DNA of 64,000 bases from Gnetum montanum (GCA_015680685.1 MNCI01008326.1:65401-129400); one strand, 5' to 3'. Counted from the first letter of the stretch, positions 10,880-24,693 are shown. Notes: generated by a model from the letters alone, not told the origin. A program made the numbers and translations.

Positions 10880-12060
10880 GATGGATCACTTTCAATGCCT
10901 ATCTTACCCTTCTCAATGAGATCTTGAATATTATTCTTCAAGTTCCTGTAGTTATTTGTATCATGTCCGATAGTTTTATGATAGTAATAGTACTTCTTGT
11001 AATCATATGACTTTGAACTTTATGATTTTCTTCTTGTCTCTAAGAAGAATCCATTACTATCAGTTGCATGTGATGGCACCCTTGTTTGATTATACACTTG
11101 CTTCTTCCTTAAGTGATTATCTTTAAGAAGATTGTTAAGAAGTATGAAATACCTCATGGGGATTTTAGTATATTGGTCCCTATTTCTTGGAGGTTTACAT
11201 AGGTGATTTGAAGAGGATAAAGAGGGAGCAATGTTGATCTATTGCTTTGAAATAGAAGAGAAAGTTTGTAAAGTTGACTATCATTTCTCTTATTTAGAAG
11301 TTTTATTAGGTTTACTCTATTTTGATATGACTTCTTTATAACCATCTTAATTAATAGCATCTTTACTATGCTTAGTATCTATGAATGCATCATTTAGATA
11401 ATTGAGCTTAGGATAGCCATCCTCTTCTGAATGTAGTTAATTACTATAGTTTTAAAGATATCTTGAGGATGACATTCCTTAAGATGATGAGGTAGCTTTG
11501 AAGAAGCTACTATCCATTGGGAGATGAACTTATTTATTGGTTCATTTGGAGCTAGTTTCATGGTCATAAAGAACATAAAAATATTACTTTAAGACACATT
11601 AAACTTAGATCACTTAATGAATGTAGCCAAAAAATATTCTAAGAAGGTAATAGAGACATTTTCCAAGGATGTGTACCACTCAAGTGATCTTCTAGAAAGT
11701 GAATTGGAGAATCACTTGGGCACAATCTAAGGAGAAGGATTAAAAATCATGCATTCATTTCTAAATGTTGGTAGATGCTTTCTTGGATCTCCTATCCTTC
11801 TATTGTATTTGGTAAATATCACTAATGAAAATTCCTTTGTTAAAATGGGCATGGATACTAACAAACTGATAGGGTAATTGAGGACTTAATAAAGAGAGGT
11901 GGATGAACCATCTTCCATAGCTAGAAATTTTGCTATCTTATATTTATTACTTTGGAGGTGAGACGTAACATCATTAGGTAATGCAAAAAATTGTGGATCG
12001 GTTCTAGAAAGAAGTAATCCAAGCTTATTTATATCCATACATGGAAGAAGTTATTGGTGC
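10880..12060 (-). pseudogene. gag pseudogene F, Tat-like
   Basis: Minus-strand gag. Reading from 12050 leftward: MDINKLGL, then KYNRRIGDPRKHLPTFRNEC, LSRRSLEWYTSLENVSI, MKLAPNEPINKFISQW, and near 10960 YYYYHKTIGHDTNNYRNLK followed by IQDLIEKGKI. The last block is the common plant gypsy gag signature 'CxYHxxxGHxTexCxxLKxxIqdLIdxGkl' with its cysteines changed to tyrosine. Stops and frameshifts are present. No LTR or pol that clearly belongs to it lies next to it. Confidence 0.75.
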
Positions 12061-12907
12061 ATGATAATCCCACATGTTACTAAGAAGGCTAAGCTAAATA
12101 AGATTGAAAAGGAAAGACACAAGAGAGCAAGTTGTCTATAATTAGGCTAGAATGCATTGAGTTGGGAACAAGTGATAATAGTAGAAATGAAAATAGAGAA
12201 AAATGATGAAATAGTAGGTTGAAGATTATGAATAGAATATGATGACCCAAGAAAAAGGTTAGAGATTAGAATAAGCAATATGGATTACTAGTATTTCTAG
12301 GAAGAAAGAGTTTATAAAACATGGGAATAGAGCTAACCAAAATGCTAGCACTTGGCTGATCCATGCCAAGGGAGATAGATTTAGGCTTTGAAGCATATGC
12401 AATAGTAACATTAATATTATGCATATGATGAGATAAATGATTAGACCTAATCATGTTTCTAGCTAGCTATTTTTCATCTTCGTCAATCAAATGAACATCA
12501 AAATATAAGACTATCGTTGATTTTTTTCTATGATAGTGATATTAAGGTTAAGACATTATTCCAATATGATTATCATCCTATATTCTTCTATCTAGAAATG
12601 AATCTTATATATATATATATATCTTTTCCTACTTCATGATGAATTCTATGATTTTTATCACTTCACTTGAAAAAAGCTTGATGGGGTTATCTAGATTATG
12701 AAGGAAAGATGATAGGTCATTAGCATTATTATACTCTAACATAATTTTCAACATTTTTAGGGTTTGAACATTGCCAAGATCCCCCATTGCACAAGCTATA
12801 TTATAGTCTCTTTGAGTTGATTCTTCAGAAAATCCTTGATTGCACCTCATGTTAATGAGTTTGTGAAGCTTGAAGAAATTAGTGTTTGATGTTGATGTCA
12901 TGTACAA
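12061..12907. other. Upstream flank of gag F, unidentified
   Basis: A 92-codon minus-strand open frame at 12629-12907 shows no recognisable motif; it could be the leader or N-terminal part of gag F, or chance. A (TA)n run lies at about 12608-12622. Confidence 0.3.
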
Positions 12908-15900
12908 TTATCTTATCATGATTGAAAAGATGCATAAAGCTATTATCAATGTTATAAATTTCTACAAATATATTTGAAGTTAATAGGAAATGTTAGTAGA
13001 TAAAATTTTTAGAAAAAAAATTAACTTAATAGAGAAAATTGACATGATGTTAAAATTTATGATGCAACATATTTAAAGAAACTTAGCAAAAGATGGTAGA
13101 AAATCACAATGATAGAAATTAAGGTTTTTGATAGAAAAATTTTAAGAAACAATGAATAATTTCTAATGAACCATCATCCTTCTAACATCATAAGATCAAG
13201 ATCTTATGATGTGAATTAGCATAATCAACTTACAACAACTTTTATGAAATGAGTCAAATACTTTGTAGGCATCAAACAAGTTGAAAAGCTTTAAATAAAA
13301 ATGGGACTTATAGGTTGAAAATATATTACCAATAGAGGCTATGCTTGCGTGAAACATAGATTAGAATTTGGATCAGAATGAATGTGTAGTAAACATGGAA
13401 TAATGATTAGAGAAGAAACAACATGAAGTCAAAAATGTTGTGAGATTAAAGGAAATGGGATGTCAAGGAAATAACTTCTATTATATTTATAAAATAGAAA
13501 TATGAGGAAAGGACATTACTTGAGATTTGAAAAAAGAACACAAAATATATTTAAAGATACTTGGTATGTGGATAAGAAAAAAAAATAAGTGAATGAATCT
13601 AAAAATAAAAATAAATCCTTAACCTCAAATCAATCATTATAATGGTATTTAAAAATGTTCTCTAGATATTGGAGGATAAAAGTTTCTAAATGAAAAAAAA
13701 TAGTAACAAATATATGGAAGAAAAAGGAACCTAGAAATAGTAATAAAGATTCTTGGAGATGTGATCAATTGATCAGAGACAACTACGAAGGAGTTGCGTT
13801 ACCCTAATTCTCTTTGATGCATGTGCTTAATAAAGATCTTGTCAAGGAAACAAGCTAATATGAATGTTAATCTAGAAGAGTAGGACAAGGATTTGATCAA
13901 ATCAGATCAAAGCATGGATTCATATCCAATAGAATCCACCATGTGTTAAGAGGATAACACAATGGAGATATAATATGTACTAGAGAGAAGAAAGTAGGAG
14001 TAAAAGAAATTAGAATTTTAGTATGGCTGAAACATGCTAATAGAGTCTAATAGTTGATGTTTGCAAAGATCTTTTTCTTTCAGAGTATAGAACTAAGTTT
14101 TTGATTTAGGTATGGATTCTATTTATTAGTTAGACATGTCTCATAGAATATCAAGAAATGATGCATCAAGGCCTAGAAAATTTTTTGAAAGATTCTAGAT
14201 AAAAACTTTATTGTGTAAAGTTAAAGTTATTGTAAAAATTTTACTAGGGTAGAACGATGATGTGGAACATCAATAATTAAAATAATGATGTGGGAAATTA
14301 AAATTGGAATAATTTAGAATTAACACAAAACATCAAAGTTGATGTAGAATTGCTAAACAATTGCTAAGTCAATATTATCACAACTTATGCGAAATGATGT
14401 GGGACCTTTAAGATGATAACAAGTAATAATATTACACATGATATAGAATGTTAGAACTAGGCCTTTTCAAATAAAAATAAATTACCTAAGGATGATTGAA
14501 AATGCAGTCATAACAACTAGTATCAATCTAGTAGTAAATTTGCTACTCATGAATTGCTAAAGATGTGACAATGCATCAAGAACTCAGACACATAGAAAAG
14601 GTTAAAGTAGCTACAATAGGGGTAATAGGGAAAAACAAGAACACTATTTGTGAGCCTCCTATGTAATCCTCGTAAGATTAATAATGTGTAAAAATCCTAT
14701 TAATTATCTATAAATTTCTATAAATAACTAATAAAAGTGCTATCAAAGCCCAAGGATTTGGATTTAACCTTGATTTACTAATTTAAAAGGAAGTTATAAA
14801 ATAGATAAAATTTATTAATTATAAGCATAAATACAATGGAATATTATAATACAATAAAATTTCATATTAATTGTATACATAATGCAATAAAAAGTGTTTA
14901 AATAAAATAGAGATTTGTGCATCTACAAAAATGTAGATGTCAAAAAATTTCACTAACTGCATCATAAAATAGTACACAAAATAACAAATTCTAACATAAT
15001 TTTTTTACCTTAATCATAGATTTAGAAAAAAAGATATTTATATTTAAAATTTACCTAATTAAATAATAAAATTAAAAATAATAATTAAATAAAATATTAA
15101 TATATAATAAATAATCTTAAATTTTCCCAAACATATAGCATGTAATGAAATGAAAAATGGTCCTTGCAATCTCATGATCCAAATAACATAGACCGAAATT
15201 TCATATCTATTATATTTTATTATTTACTTACAAAAATAGATACATCACTCAAGTATCCAAAACATGTACACGATTTCTATTTTACAAAAATAAAAAATAT
15301 ATAGAAGTTAAATTTTAAGTTTATAGGATCGAAAGGCAAGAGGAGTCAGAACCCCTCAAACAAGAAAGGTCATTTTATTTCCCTCTTCATGGAGCATAAA
15401 GGTTCTATGCCAAAAGTCTCAAGATATGCACCAAACAAAAGTTTCAAAATAAATATTCAAAATGTTTCAAAGTGTAAAAATGTCACAAATTTTCTAGAAA
15501 TGTAAAAAATCTAAAAATCCAAAGAATATATATTTAATCCATGCATATTTGAAGGCTAGCTCTTAGTTACCCTCACTACCAAAGGAATATATCCACAAGT
15601 CTTCTAATAACCTGACTACTATCATTAGATTGTCCTTTTAATTATTTAATGTTCAAAGAAATTACAAATTTGTCCAACAAAAATCCAAATTGTGTATAAT
15701 TTGTATAGGCATCTCTAAAGACTAGATCTTGGTTATCCTCATTGATAAAGGAATGCACTGATAAATCTTGGAATTACCTTAGTACTATCATCAAATTATC
15801 CTTGTGACTTCAATAAAACCACTCATGATCAAGTCTTGAATATATCCTTACTATTAACATCCTCAATAGCGAAGGCATATGCATTATCAAAAGGACACAT

Positions 15901-18400
15901 CTTGACTATGCCTCATCGCACATCATTAGACTCAACTACTTAGTGTTATGATCTTGGCTAGTTTGCTAGCCTCACATGAACTTCTAAATTAAAATCCAAG
16001 GTAGGAAAGCTATCCAAATCCTTGTTCCTATGAGATGGATCCCACTAAAGAACACTCCACTAATACATATAGATAGGGGCATCTAAAAGATTCATAGTTC
16101 CCACTACCAATTGAGCAAAGCGAATCACATAAATATTTTTACTTTATTTTCGAAATTTAAATGATTTTCAAAATTGTCAAAAATCCATGTTAGAAAAATT
16201 TCCATACAAATTCTCAAAAAATATTATTTATATTAAGAGTTGATCTAGAAAAATCATAAAATATCTGACATGAAATTTGGAAAAAATTTTAATAATTTAA
16301 AAATTCATCAAAAGAATAGAAAATGATGTAGACAATATTAACATATTGATTTCCATATAAAAACAAGTCCAAGCTAAGGAAACGTTGATAAAATCTTGAC
16401 ATAATAATTAAAATTGTGGGAAAAAATAATGAAAAAGTAGAAAGAAAAAATATATATATATAATCCACAACAATATAGGAAAATAACAGGAAAAGAAAAG
16501 TAAAATAAGCTTTCTTATAAAATTTGCAATAAAATAGGGTAGCTACATAAAAATGAATGTAAAATATTCTTTCTTATAGAGTAGATAGGGCTTTCAAAAT
16601 CTTCTTATTTCCTTTGATTCTATCAAGATGTCCAAAATCAGCCTTTTACTTCACTTTAACTAATGTGCTAGAATACCCCTTTATGATTTAGAACAAGATG
16701 ATTAAAATGACACAATCTATTTATAAGTGGAGGAATCACATGTAGCACAACACTTGGATTGGATACATGTTCAGAAACAAAAGAAACAAGGGTAAAATTA
16801 ACTTGAAAATGAAGAAATAAGGCCAAAAAATGATTTTTATTTAGAATAGATAACTAAAAACCCAAATGCATAGGCAAGATGACAAAGAAGAGAGACAAGG
16901 AAGTGAAATATGTATGTTAAATGTCATTTATACAGATAAGCTTATAAGCTTATATGTTTACTATTTTTGAAACCACCTCACATGAACCACCTTCAACTTT
17001 TTTTAAAAAAAAATTGAGTTTTCATTTTAATAATTTTCTTAACATTAACATTTTTCATAACTTTTTTTCTTCATTACATTCTCCACTAATACTTTTGAGG
17101 TTCAAGACCTGCTAAGAGGCATACTCAAACTCCAAATCAAATTCCATTTGAACCTATAGAATCCTTATCAAGTGCTCTACCTAGTTGTATATTGAAATCA
17201 TATTTAAACATCACTTTTCATTATCGCATAGTTCAAATGTTGAAAGTTTATAGTATTTATAAAAAACTAGAAAATGTGATATCTCGAAAATCATAACTCT
17301 AATTGTAGTTGAACCAATGATCAAAGATAATGTTTTTAAATGTTCTAACAACATTGGTAAGGTCAAATTCTAGGTATGAAATCATCCTAAAGTACTTCTA
17401 AAATAAAGATGATTTATGCAATTTTAAATTATAATTAAAAATTAACTTCAAATTCTAATTTAATAACAAAATGTAACAAGGGATATGATCTAGATGGGGT
17501 TAAGATTCAAAATTGCTCCATGATGGAGCTTTCTAGAATCACATCTACATAATAAAAATAAAAGGTGCATAAGTAGATGTGCATAATAAAGCATAAACGT
17601 GCATAATTAAATCTACATACTAAATATTGAATATACATAATTGAATGTGCATAAAGAATAAAATATGCATAGTTACATGCTTATAAAAGCATGATGGTTG
17701 ACAAAATAAAACTTCCATGGGTAATTGGATTTTAACATTTAATTATAAAATATATAGTAGATCTATGATTGAGCTCCAATAGTAGAAAACTAACAATAAC
17801 AATAATAATAAGAATATAATGATGTCATTAAATTAAAAAAACATTAGAAATATTTTATTAAAACATATATGATAGCATTAAGAATTAATCACATGCATTA
17901 AATTAAACAATTTAGCTTATATATAAATTTCTAGGTTGTGATAGAACATGTCTTGGGAAAGTGCCAAGCAAAGTATATTGATAGTACTGTATCTATTGCT
18001 CAATAATTCTAAGAGGCACCATAGCTTTGACCTTGTTTGTGGAACAATCCTTGATGACATCATAGATAAGATAGGGGATAGAGTTCTTCTAAGATTCTAA
18101 TTATTGGGAAGAAAGCCTGAAGTGACCAAAAAAATGTTAAAATATTACTTAATTAATTATGCAATATGGGAGTTAACAAGGTGAAACCATGTTGAAGATG
18201 GTGGAGTGGTAGGTGAATTAGTCTAGTTGGTGGACTAGGCATTGGAGAGAAGAAATTGTCTTAATGATAATGAGTTAGAAAAAACAAAACATGTAGGAGG
18301 ATGCTCAACTATGGAAAGTTAGCATGGTTAGTTAGGTAGGTAGGAAATAGGCAATGGGGTGAGAAATTATGAAGCATTAGTGAGAGGAGGTTCCATGTTT
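12908..18400. other. Gene-free AT-rich DNA
   Basis: No coding similarity or RNA gene recognised on either strand. It contains poly-A/T runs, a (TA)n near 16450, clustered 'gtgcataa' words at 17560-17700, and the ~165-bp repeat at 15550-15935. It could be very old retroelement debris. Confidence 0.5.
15550..15935. repeat. Degenerate ~165-bp tandem repeat, 2-3 copies
   Basis: Units starting near 15553, 15723 and 15831 share 'agtcttg/agatcttg', 'ccctcactac/atcctcattga', 'aaggaata/aaggaatg' and 'actatcat(t/c)a'. The first two are about 170 bases apart, the third is shifted. Confidence 0.4.
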
Positions 18401-19886
18401 AGAAAATGAAAGAATGCTACTAATTATCCTATAAACATTTTAACAAATCCATAAAGGATGAATAACGATTTGTGGCTTTAAATTCCTATAAACAATAATA
18501 AATCTTCCTACTAAAGATAATTGTTTTTCAATTTCTCTCACATACATATGCTCCATGTTAGGATGTAATTTTGATAGCATGATTATCATAATTACTACAT
18601 AATCATTCCTATATTTCATCAATAAAAGTACCAAAATAGTTAAAGAAAGTGAATAACCTTTTTTAATTTCAATTTTACAAAAAAACTAAAATTTTTCTCT
18701 AAATTGTTATTTGTAATTTGAGTAATCACTTCTTCATACAATCTTTTAGTTTATATCATTGTAATCAATTCTAAAGGAAGGTCAATTTTATACAACCACC
18801 ATCATAGATTTTTGTAAACCACTAAATCATATGCTTTTACAAAATCAAAAAATAAATAAATAATTACATTTTTTGTTAGGATTTTTTACAAACACGATGA
18901 AGTGTATGAGAATAACTACGTGTTCAATAGTGATGTAATTTTATCTAAAGCATGCTTAACATCTTACCCTAACTTACTTAACTTCAACCTAAGAATTATT
19001 TCTTTTTTTCTAATGGAATGTCCAATACCTCAAAAATAATATTACTCATAACAATCATTTGATAATTGTTCAAATTATTTTTAGCCCTATTTTATATAAT
19101 GAGATAGCCTTACTATTTTTAAGGTTAATCTTATTCCTAATTAGTTGTTGAATTTTATCTATGCTAAAATTCTTTATGAATAATAGGTCCTATCAACCTT
19201 AATAATTCTATATAAAAACCATTTGAATCTATAGCTTTGAAAGATGATTACTCTTAAATACCCTTTGTGACTTCCTCAAGAGTGAATTGAAGAGGTTCTT
19301 AATATATAATAGTAGTACCATTATCATCTTCTATAAATCATTCATTGTAAAATTAACATATATCCTAAATAGAAAAATTAAATGATGAAGATACCTTATG
19401 ATAAAAACATTGTCAAAACTATCTAGGCTCCTTTTTAATGGTATAAGCAGAATATTTTTGTTGCTTCCTAATAATTTTTTTTTCTTTTGTTTCTAATTAA
19501 GTATTTATATGTCTTAATTAAACTTTTTTTTGTTACTTATTTGCATTCTTAATATTTTATCTAGCCTACATACAATTTTCATCAAACCAAGTCTTCTGAG
19601 AATCTTCTTGTTGTGAATGCACAACTTGCTTAGTTTCTATAAGCAAAATTTACTCAAGATACTTAGCTTTCTTTCAGGATTTCATTCATTATGTGTTGCA
19701 TCAATATATTTCTCCTTGAATTTTGGGATGACTCTATATTAAAAATTTTCTCTATTCCTATTTTTGATTTTTTGAGAATAAATTTTAATTTGTAAAAAAA
19801 ATTTAAATAATGATGATAAGACTCCATCAAATCATCTCCATTTTTAACTTCTTAATAAATTCAATGTGTTTATATAAATAAGAAAT

Positions 19887-20036
19887 AAAATCAATGCATA
19901 ACAATACCTATAGCTCATTTGGTTAGCTCACACACATTACACCTTGAAGGTACACATTTGTATCCCAATACTAGTACTCTAAATGCTAGCTTAGGGGCAT
20001 GTTTCATGTGTAGATAATGCAATCCAATACTCTCTC

Positions 20037-20071
<35 letters not shown>

Positions 20072-20120
20072 NCTCTCTCTCTCTCTCTCTTAAAAAGAGA
20101 ATAAAATGAAAATCAATGCA
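19887..20120 (+). mobile_element. tRNA-derived SINE with 12-bp target duplication
   Basis: The body 19899-20108 starts with a tRNA-like promoter: TAGCTCATTTGGTTAG (A box, about 19910-19925) and ACATTTGTATCCCA (B box, about 19953-19966). A ~60-bp tail region leads into a CT run. The perfect 12-base direct repeat AAAATCAATGCA at 19887-19898 and 20109-20120 flanks it as a target-site duplication. It lies inside the minus-strand LINE remnant. Confidence 0.8.
20027..20090. repeat. (CT)n microsatellite
   Basis: About 60 bases of CT repeats with one interruption and one ambiguous base near 20072. It forms the 3' part of the SINE. Confidence 0.9.
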
Positions 20121-20879
20121 AGAGTTACCTTGAGATGAATATAGAGGAAATATAACAAGGTGATCATGATGTGCTGATCAAAATATGTTTTTCTATTCTA
20201 ATAGTTGTTCATCCATCATATCAATACTTCCATCTATAAACTATTGCACTAAACTATGATCTTCAATAGTATCTAAGCTTTCTACATTATGTTGTTATTT
20301 ATTATATAAGATATATATAATATAGATGAACATAAGTAAGATAGGTCTCTCTATCTTATTACATTATATAAGATAGACGAATATAAGTAATATATTTAGA
20401 TAAAAATCCATCTCTAGCATGGTTATAATCTTATAAAAGCTACAATCTACAATAATATAGGTCTCTATTAATAGACTATTCTTTTTATCATTTACAAGTA
20501 GGCATTATTGAATTTTGAATAGAAGTGGATATTTTAATTTTTACAGAGTAGTATCATGTCAAAAAAATTATTCAATGATAGAATAAAACTAGTAACATAG
20601 ATATTAATATAGATCATTCTTGGATTTAATGCTCTTAATAAAGCAATATTAATTGAATGAGATAATAGCTTTTGGGATGGAAAAAGTCTCTACATCTACT
20701 TATCTATAATGGTTTAACATTTTTTCACATTCTACAATATTCACTTTGATAAGATTTCAAGGTGTTAATTCATAAGTTATTTTTTCCATCTTTCATCAAA
20801 AGTATTTAGTGTATCATAGAGTTTAAAGTAAATGATGAGATGGTAGAATCATTTAAAGTTTTTATTACAAATCTATGTA

Positions 20880-22480
20880 TTTTGAGATGTCGAAAAGAAT
20901 AAGAAAAATAAGTGTATTCAATAAAAATAATAGTAGAGACCAAAGAAAAATATAAAGAGATCATGCAAAATTAGTAGAATGTTAAAAGATATATTAACAA
21001 ATTGAAGGAACCACCACTTAGAGTGATGGTAAGATGCTTGTTTCTCAAATTATAAGACTTAGATTCAAGCCTAGGCATAACCACTCAAAAGAAGTTAGGC
21101 TTTTGCTTATCCACCACCCCTTCTAGGATCTTGCCTTGGTAGGATAAGCATTGAGCCTATAGGTGATAATCCTTTTTTATATTAAGGAGTTAAAGTAGAT
21201 TTTGTTAGAGGTAGATAAAAAGTTTACTAATGATCATAAGCATAATGCTAAAAAATCAATTTAATGATGATTGTATATAGGCTAGAAGAAATATTAAAAT
21301 AGATGATGAAGAACAAAGCCAAAATTTGATTAAGTACACATACTTATTTAGGAGAAAAAAGAATTTTTATTAGAGAATCACAAGAGCATTTTACATGTAT
21401 GACACAAAAAAAAACAAAAGTTTTTATAAGTATTTTTAGTACAAGGTTTCTACATAACTTAATATCTCTTTTTATGAAATTTGTGCATTTTATAATAATT
21501 TCTTTTTAAAAGAAGCTAATAATTACTAATTTAGGCTTTGTCATGCATTCACCCACTTTACTATAAATGAATTAATAAAAGGAATTAATAGAATGGCTAT
21601 TGGAAAAGATGTTGGTTTTGATGATTCGTATGATGAATTACTTAAATGGGCAAGGAAATTTATTTATAGAATAATTTATCACAAACTAAACATAATTATG
21701 CATAATGGCTTGCAACATCAATTCATAGTTGTGATTAATATCATTAATAAATTGTTAGACACCAATTTTAGCACTTGAATATCAAGTAACAACATTAGAG
21801 CAATGTGACAAGCTAGTTTTAGGAAGAACCATTTCATAGTTGGCCACTTAGTTTCGCTCAAATATTCATGATAGCTATGAAAAAGCCTCATGGAAAATTA
21901 TTTTTTTACTTTTTTAACTTTGGAAAAAAACATATAATTCTATAATTCATAAAAATTTGTGGTTGCACTTAAAGAAATTAGGCATTTCTATAGAATTGAT
22001 AACTACGATAAAAAAGCTATTTGATAAAGTCATCATAGAGCTCAAAGATAAGTAGTTATAGGATAATTTTCAATTTTCAAGTAGAATTTTAGTAAAGAAA
22101 GGATAACCTTTATTTCCAACCCTTTTATCTCTTTATTAAAGAGTTATAGGATTGAATATGTACAAGAAACCATCAACATACTATCAAGATAGGATCCTAT
22201 GTAGTGAATCTCCTTATTTATGCACTTGATACCACCTTAATTGTTACCTTCCAAAATAGTATGCCAAATATGTCGTAAATTCTAGAAAATTTTTGTTTCT
22301 ATTATACCCTACAAGTCAATGTAGACAAACAATGATAATTTGGCTCACAAGAACTACAAATCATAATTTTAAATTTGGTGCTGCAAATGTAAAAATAGTC
22401 AATTCCAATAGATACTTGGATCTTCATAAGTAAGAATATAATCTCATAGGATTTCTTGATTAATAAAATCCTTGATTAGT
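20880..22480 (+). pseudogene. LINE reverse transcriptase remnant, plus strand
   Basis: ELIKGINRMAIGKDVGFDDS and ELLKWARKFIYRIIYHKLN at 21560-21690 match the 'GKA.G.DG...ELLKWA' step of plant LINE reverse transcriptases. ASFRKNHFIVGHLVSLK, HKNLWLHLKKLGISIEL with IKKLFDKVIIELKD, and VKKGPLFPTLL (stop omitted; usual GVKQGCPLSP) follow in order. Near 22290 LENFCFYYTLQVNVDK and FGSQELQ fit the segment after the active site, but the YADD box is not seen. Broken by stops and by the SINE at 21007-21178. Confidence 0.7.
20991..21195 (+). mobile_element. tRNA-derived SINE inside the plus-strand LINE
   Basis: The tRNA-like head GATGGTAAGATGCTTG and AGATTCAAGCC (about 21024-21075) gives A-box and B-box positions at tRNA spacing. 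The body runs to about 21178 and ends with a T-rich tail. Flanks ATATTAACAAATTGAAG and ATATTAAGGAGTTAAAG agree at 13 of 17 positions and may be a diverged target duplication. Confidence 0.55.
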
Positions 22481-22489
22481 ATTATTAAT

Positions 22490-23811
22490 GATAAAATTCT
22501 TGTGATTATCTTTAATTCATTTATAAATTTCATCTATAATGATATGTAGCTTAGTAATAAGATTTATGATTTGCTTTTCTATAGGTTATTAGTTATATCC
22601 TAATTGACTATACTAAGCTATATATAAATTACATAAAAAATAATATTTTAAAGTTTACAAAATATAATATTCTCCAAATAGATGCAATGAGAAATTTTTC
22701 TACTACTTCTACAAAGAAGAGCTAAAATTATAACTCTATACTATTTATATAAAGAAAATGGCTTAAATCACAAATCTTTAAAATATAATTCTATGGTCTT
22801 ATGATCTTCACATCAATATAAAATTTTAAATTTTTATTTTAATAAAATTTTTAAAAGAATCAATAGATGAATATTTTCATTTAGTTGGTATTTGTAATAG
22901 ATTAAAAATGGTTTCAAATATGCATAGATTATATTACATAATTTTTTCAATAAGAATAAATTAAATTAAAATATTTGCTAAAATTCATGTAGAAACTGTA
23001 GGTATCTAGTTTCTTAAGTGGTTATGTTTTCGTAATTTCTTTAATTTCTTTATACAAGTATAAAAATAATATTTTATATATCATTTATAAACTAAGCTTT
23101 ATACATTAAGATAAATAACATAATCTTTAGTGTGTGGGGTTGGTGGTTGTCAAAATTAGAACTAGATGACTATATGCACTCCTAGCATATATAGTAAATA
23201 TGAACTTTCATCATATTATTATTAAACATAAATACATGAAATTTCTACATATCCATTAAATTTAAAAATCTAACTTGTAAACTACAAGTCACATGCTCTA
23301 ACCAACTAAATAATGCCTCTACATTTTTAAGGTATGATATATAATGTCTCAAAAATATAGTAAAGCATAAGCATTCTTATACATATATAGATTAAATGAG
23401 ATATAAAAATTATCCTCAAATCCTTGACATACTATAATGGTCAGCCTATTTAAATAAAATAAATATAACATAATAATTGTTGTAAATATCTTTACACGTG
23501 TATATAAAATAAGTTACGTAATATCAAATTGTTGAAAGAAAAAAAAATATAATCCTTACTAAGATTAGTAATATAAACAGAACAATATTTCCACAAGTTT
23601 TTGCGGTTTCATCTATCATATGTATAAATAACTCTAGATTATTCTATTTCATTGGCATCATTATTTCAATTATTTTAATGAATTCCTTCATTCTTCTATG
23701 GGCTTTATCAATACTACATACTTTTGTACAATCTTATGTGATCTCTCTATGATTACAATTACTTTCATATTTGGTTTTCCTCTTGAGAACTTTATGACTT
23801 AATTTTTTTGG
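22490..23811. other. AT-rich flank with a SINE candidate
   Basis: No coding similarity seen. It contains poly-A/T stretches and the tRNA-like segment at 23259-23330. Confidence 0.4.
23259..23330 (-). mobile_element. tRNA-like head of a SINE, minus strand
   Basis: On the minus strand TTTAGTTGGTTAGAGCATG (A box, about 23296-23309) is followed by GACTTGTAGTTTACAAG, an anticodon-stem-like hairpin, and a weak B box AGATTTTTAAATTT. The order and spacing are tRNA-like but the B box is too decayed for a functional tRNA; ends and target duplication were not found. Confidence 0.45.
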
Positions 23812-24675
23812 TGATAAAACTATTTATTATGTTAACTACAATATCATATATACAATATCATAGATGTGATATCATAGCTCAATATGCAATGTCTTAAATA
23901 CAATGTAGTAGGCTATGGTAATGCCTATAAATATAAGCCTATCATCATGACAAGGGATACATTTTTACCAACCCTTAACAAAATTTTTGTAGTTTACTTT
24001 TATGAGCCTAGAGTTAGTTGTGAATGCCTATACTATAGAGAATTATAGTTGTATGATATCTTTATTCAAATGGATTATTCCTAGATAAAATTCATGAATG
24101 AAAATAAAGATGATGATTATTCTTCATCATTGCAACATATTATATAAAATAAATTTACATTCCTACGTCTTTAACTTTTACATTGTCGTTTATATTTCCT
24201 AAGTCATTTATTATTCTACTATTTGTTAGTATGGACAAAGAATTATGAGTAGTTTTGAGCATACAGTGTAATTATTTGATAATTCAGTAATAGCTTTGAT
24301 TGATTCACTTAGTAGTAAAGGTACTCAGTAATCCTAGTAATAATTACATTAGCCTAAAACATGTACAGCAAGCTAGAAATGAATACTTATTACCAATAGG
24401 ATAGGGTAGCTTTATATTTCAATTATCCTCAGTTAATAAAACTCATATCTATTCCACTATGATTATTGTTAGTACACATAGATCCAACCAACATCATCTA
24501 ATCATATAGCTCACTAAGAGTTAAACCATCCATTTTTCACTTTGCTTACTCTAGTGAGAAGATAATGACTAGAAATTTATCATTAGCTTACTTGTCAATT
24601 CACAAATTATAATATGGCCACACATGAATACTTGTGACTTATATAGTTGAGTGTTTAGATTATTAACACTCATCA
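23812..24675 (+). repeat. 5' LTR of element G
   Basis: The right end reads ACACTCATCA just before a primer site, as in A and L, preceded by 'gaatacttgtgac...ttgagtgttt', the counterpart of 'gtattcatatggttgaatgttggg' in L. The U3 part at 23840-23900 holds repeats of the type CAATATCATA and GTGATATCATAG, the AT-shifted form of the CpG-rich repeats in LTR L. The left edge is approximate. Confidence 0.62.
23926..23935 (+). promoter_or_regulatory. TATA box of LTR G
   Basis: TATAAATATA inside GCCTATAAATATAAGCC follows the U3 repeats, the same position and core as in LTRs A and L. Confidence 0.5.
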
Positions 24676-24676
24676 T

Positions 24677-24693
24677 TGGCATCATTTCTTGGG
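24677..24693 (+). other. Primer-binding site of element G
   Basis: TGGCATCATTTCTTGGG begins two bases after the LTR end. It retains TGGC at the 5' side, which elements A and L have lost, and supports a tRNA-Asp-type primer for the family. Confidence 0.5.

Larger units (their letters stand above)
18420..20330 (-). pseudogene. LINE (non-LTR) reverse transcriptase remnant, minus strand
   Basis: Reading leftward on the minus strand, EEVTKGI and FKAIDSNGFYIELLRLIGPI match the N-terminal step of plant LINE reverse transcriptases (EV..A+...KA.G.DGF). LYKIG with NNYQMIVMSNI follows, then IIYLFFDFVKAYDLVVYKN (about 18800-18860), the 'F.DF.KAYD' box, and LPLELITMI with TKRLYEEVI. The YADD region is not recognised. 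Stops and frameshifts are numerous. A SINE interrupts the upstream part at 19899-20108. Confidence 0.7.

Noticed and set aside
19905-19970. Functional tRNA gene
   Set aside because: The tRNA-like A and B boxes are followed by a SINE body and target duplication, and the cloverleaf is not complete.
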